Shown here: positions 62,316 through 64,000 of the stretch, one piece after another
How the letters are laid out: each line of letters begins with the position of its first letter
How positions within the stretch are numbered: the stretch's first letter is position 1
Origin: Aotearoamyces nothofagi
Taxonomy: Eukaryota > Ascomycota > Leotiomycetes > Leotiales > Tympanidaceae
Assembly: GCA_015345905.1 (NCBI GenBank)
Contig: JADDTR010000008.1
Coordinates: 310,001 to 374,000, forward strand
Length of the DNA stretch: 64,000 nt
Reading direction: 5' to 3'
Made by a program: the position numbers and the translations under genes
Notes under the pieces: model-generated
What the model saw: the letters and a program-made list of their open reading frames with translations, nothing else
Told to the model about the DNA's origin: nothing
The model's database searches: none

Positions 62316-63732
62316 ATGGAAAATCCACAGAGCTTCACCTCTCGGCGGGCAGCTGCTTCGAATCTGAACCTGCCGGCCTTCCAGCTACCTCCTCCCGACC
62401 TCGGGAACATGCACAAGTACCCATCGTACGCGCCGGTGAATAACACCACCCAGCCCACTCCACAGAGCGCCAGCAGTGTCTTGACTCCTCCACCCGCACT
62501 CAACGACGGATTGAGCCCGTCACTCTCGTCAAGCGTAAATAGCGGGAGTTCGCAGAGTTCAACCAGCGGTATTACTCCCTATGGCACGATGGCCTACTGG
62601 CCACAATCAAATCCTGGTTACAGCTTCAGCTCTGCGCCGGCGCCATTTGCGCAGCAGCAACAGCAGCAGCAGAACCAGAACTTTGTAGGCCGGTCAATTT
62701 ACTCGCCGTCCATGAACTTTCCGCAGCAGCGCAACTCGAATTCGCCTACAGCTGGTGAGGGTCTCCCTCCACCCCAGTATGATCTCAATCTACCGCCTTT
62801 CCCATCTTCCCTGCCCATGAACGGATCAGGCGGTGGTCAAACGAACCTTCCTACTCTTGCACCACAGCAGCAGCAGCAGCAGCAGATGAATAACACTTTG
62901 GTGAATTCCCAGCAGCCGGCTTCTCAGGCGCCTCAGCACTCTCCTGTTCATGCCCCGGAAAACTATAGCGGTCGGCCACCACCAACTGCAGCCTATTCTT
63001 ATGCATCCACTTCGACGTCCCAACAGGGCTCTTTCCCTGCATACACTCACCCATCGCCAGGTCAACATCTACCGGCTACGTCAGGTGCGCCTCAGAACAG
63101 GATATCGCCAGTCTCGGCAAACCAACCACAATCAATGCAACCGCCATCGAGTCATTACCAGAGATCATACAATGGATATTCCCTTCCGGCGATGCCAGGA
63201 CCTATCATGTCCAATGTGCACAACCCAGGTAATCAGATGGCTCTTGTGGGGGGCATGAACATTCCAGGCTATCCTAGTCAGCATATGGGACAACAACACA
63301 TGTACGGAGGTCATCCAAGCCAACAACAGCAGCAGAATGATCGGCCATTCAAGTGTGATCAGTGTCCACAATCTTTTAATCGCAACCACGATTTGAAAAG
63401 ACACAAGCGTATCCACCTAGCAGTGAAGCCATTCCCTTGCGGCCATTGCGAAAAGAGTTTTTCCAGAAAGGATGCTTTAAAGGTTCGTTACTATCTCGTA
63501 CATCAGCTCCCATCAAACGAGCCAACCCTCTCGATTCAACGCCTATGAGTAACTTGAATAAAATTAAAAGCTAACCCATTTGCAGAGACATATCCTCGTC
63601 AAAGGCTGTGGTAAGAGTGGAGGCGCTACCTCGAGCCTACCAAATGGTGGCAGTCAGTCACCGATAGATAAGTCTGGAGCGATGAGCGATAGCACTGATG
63701 AGAGCCCAGTGATGGCGAAGAAAGAGATCTAA
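62316..63732 (+). CDS. C2H2 zinc-finger transcription factor (2 exons)
   Basis: Predicted sequence-specific nuclear regulator. Exon 1 62316-63482 and exon 2 63586-63732 (intron 103 nt) give 437 aa. About 345 residues of Pro/Ser/Gln/Asn-rich disordered sequence with three poly-Gln tracts precede two closely spaced fingers. Finger 1 (FKCDQCPQSFNRNHDLKRHKRIH) is a canonical C-x2-C-x12-H-x3-H. Finger 2 (CGHCEKSFSRKDALKRH) ends in an H-x6-C-like arrangement (HILVKGC) instead of the usual H-x3-5-H, and is split by the intron after DALK. The C-terminal tail is Ser/Asp/Glu-rich and ends VMAKKEI. The open frame extends upstream only through a non-ATG codon, so ATG 62316 is chosen. Orthology to a named factor is not certain, so no symbol is given. 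Confidence 0.88.
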
Positions 63733-64000
63733 AGCTCGTATTCCCTGTCTCGTGCCAGTAATTAATGGGAGGATTATGAGATTTTAATTTTCAAATCTGG
63801 GTCCTGGGCATGATCGCTTTATTGTAAGATCCTGGATGTCTCGTCTTGTGGACTGTTCGTCCAGCTGTATCTCACCATCGGAAGTGCTCCAAAAGCTGTG
63901 TCTGTGGAAATTGTGTGGTTTATGAAGGTCATGAAAACCAATTGTCATGGTGGGCGGGGACCGGATTGGTGTTTCTGGAGTTTACGGACGGTACCCTGGT
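63733..64000. other. 3' flank of the C2H2 gene to the window edge
   Basis: Probable 3' UTR and downstream DNA; nothing else seen. Confidence 0.5.

Overview
The window is nuclear DNA of a filamentous ascomycete (Pezizomycotina). The evidence is short GT-AG introns of about 40-175 nt with CTAAC/CTAAT-like branch sites, an AreA/NIT2-type GATA factor ending in WEWLTMSL, a DASH-complex Hsk3 subunit, a fungal KA1-tailed Gin4/Cdr2-type kinase, a 2EXR protein, and intergenic TACGGAGTA- and GGTACC-type motifs. I cannot place it reliably below subphylum; Sordariomycetes or Leotiomycetes both fit.

Layout. 0-8.6 kb is gene-dense: hsk3 (+), a small candidate gene (-), a seven-exon secreted type-B carboxylesterase (-) and areA (-). 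8.6-18 kb is a desert of simple repeats. 18-31.2 kb carries a Dbf2/Sid2 kinase (-), a four-exon Hsp9/Hsp12-like stress protein (+), a Wbp11-like splicing protein (+), a cysteine-rich GPI-anchored CFEM-like protein (-), a small hypothetical gene (-), a 2EXR protein (-) and a GC-rich short-chain dehydrogenase (+). 31.2-39.6 kb is an 8.4 kb desert full of pentanucleotide microsatellites, homopolymeric G/C tracts and minisatellites. 39.6-52.2 kb carries a Pcl-type cyclin (+), SMC5 (-) and a Gin4/Hsl1/Cdr2-type kinase (+). 52.2-62 kb is a third desert. The right end holds a C2H2 transcription factor (+) preceded by a 71-codon upstream ORF.

Functionally the genes are mostly independent housekeeping and regulatory loci with no operon-like or metabolic-cluster logic. 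Five of them act in cell division or chromosome biology: Hsk3 (kinetochore-microtubule coupling), Dbf2 (mitotic exit and septation), a Pcl cyclin, Smc5 (repair and segregation) and the Gin4/Cdr2 kinase (septin and mitotic-entry control). This looks like coincidence, but I record it. AreA and the C2H2 protein are transcription factors. The esterase and the GPI protein are secretory.

Several genes become visible only after splicing: hsk3, the GPI protein, the 26.3-26.8 kb candidate and the split stress-protein gene. No tRNA, rRNA, CRISPR, intact transposon or retroelement was recognised. I found no convincing new multi-gene system. The most distinctive unexplained material is the repeat-laden deserts, with recurring pentamers, GTAC-centred palindromes, 90-bp and 106-bp direct repeats, and the uORF of the C2H2 gene.
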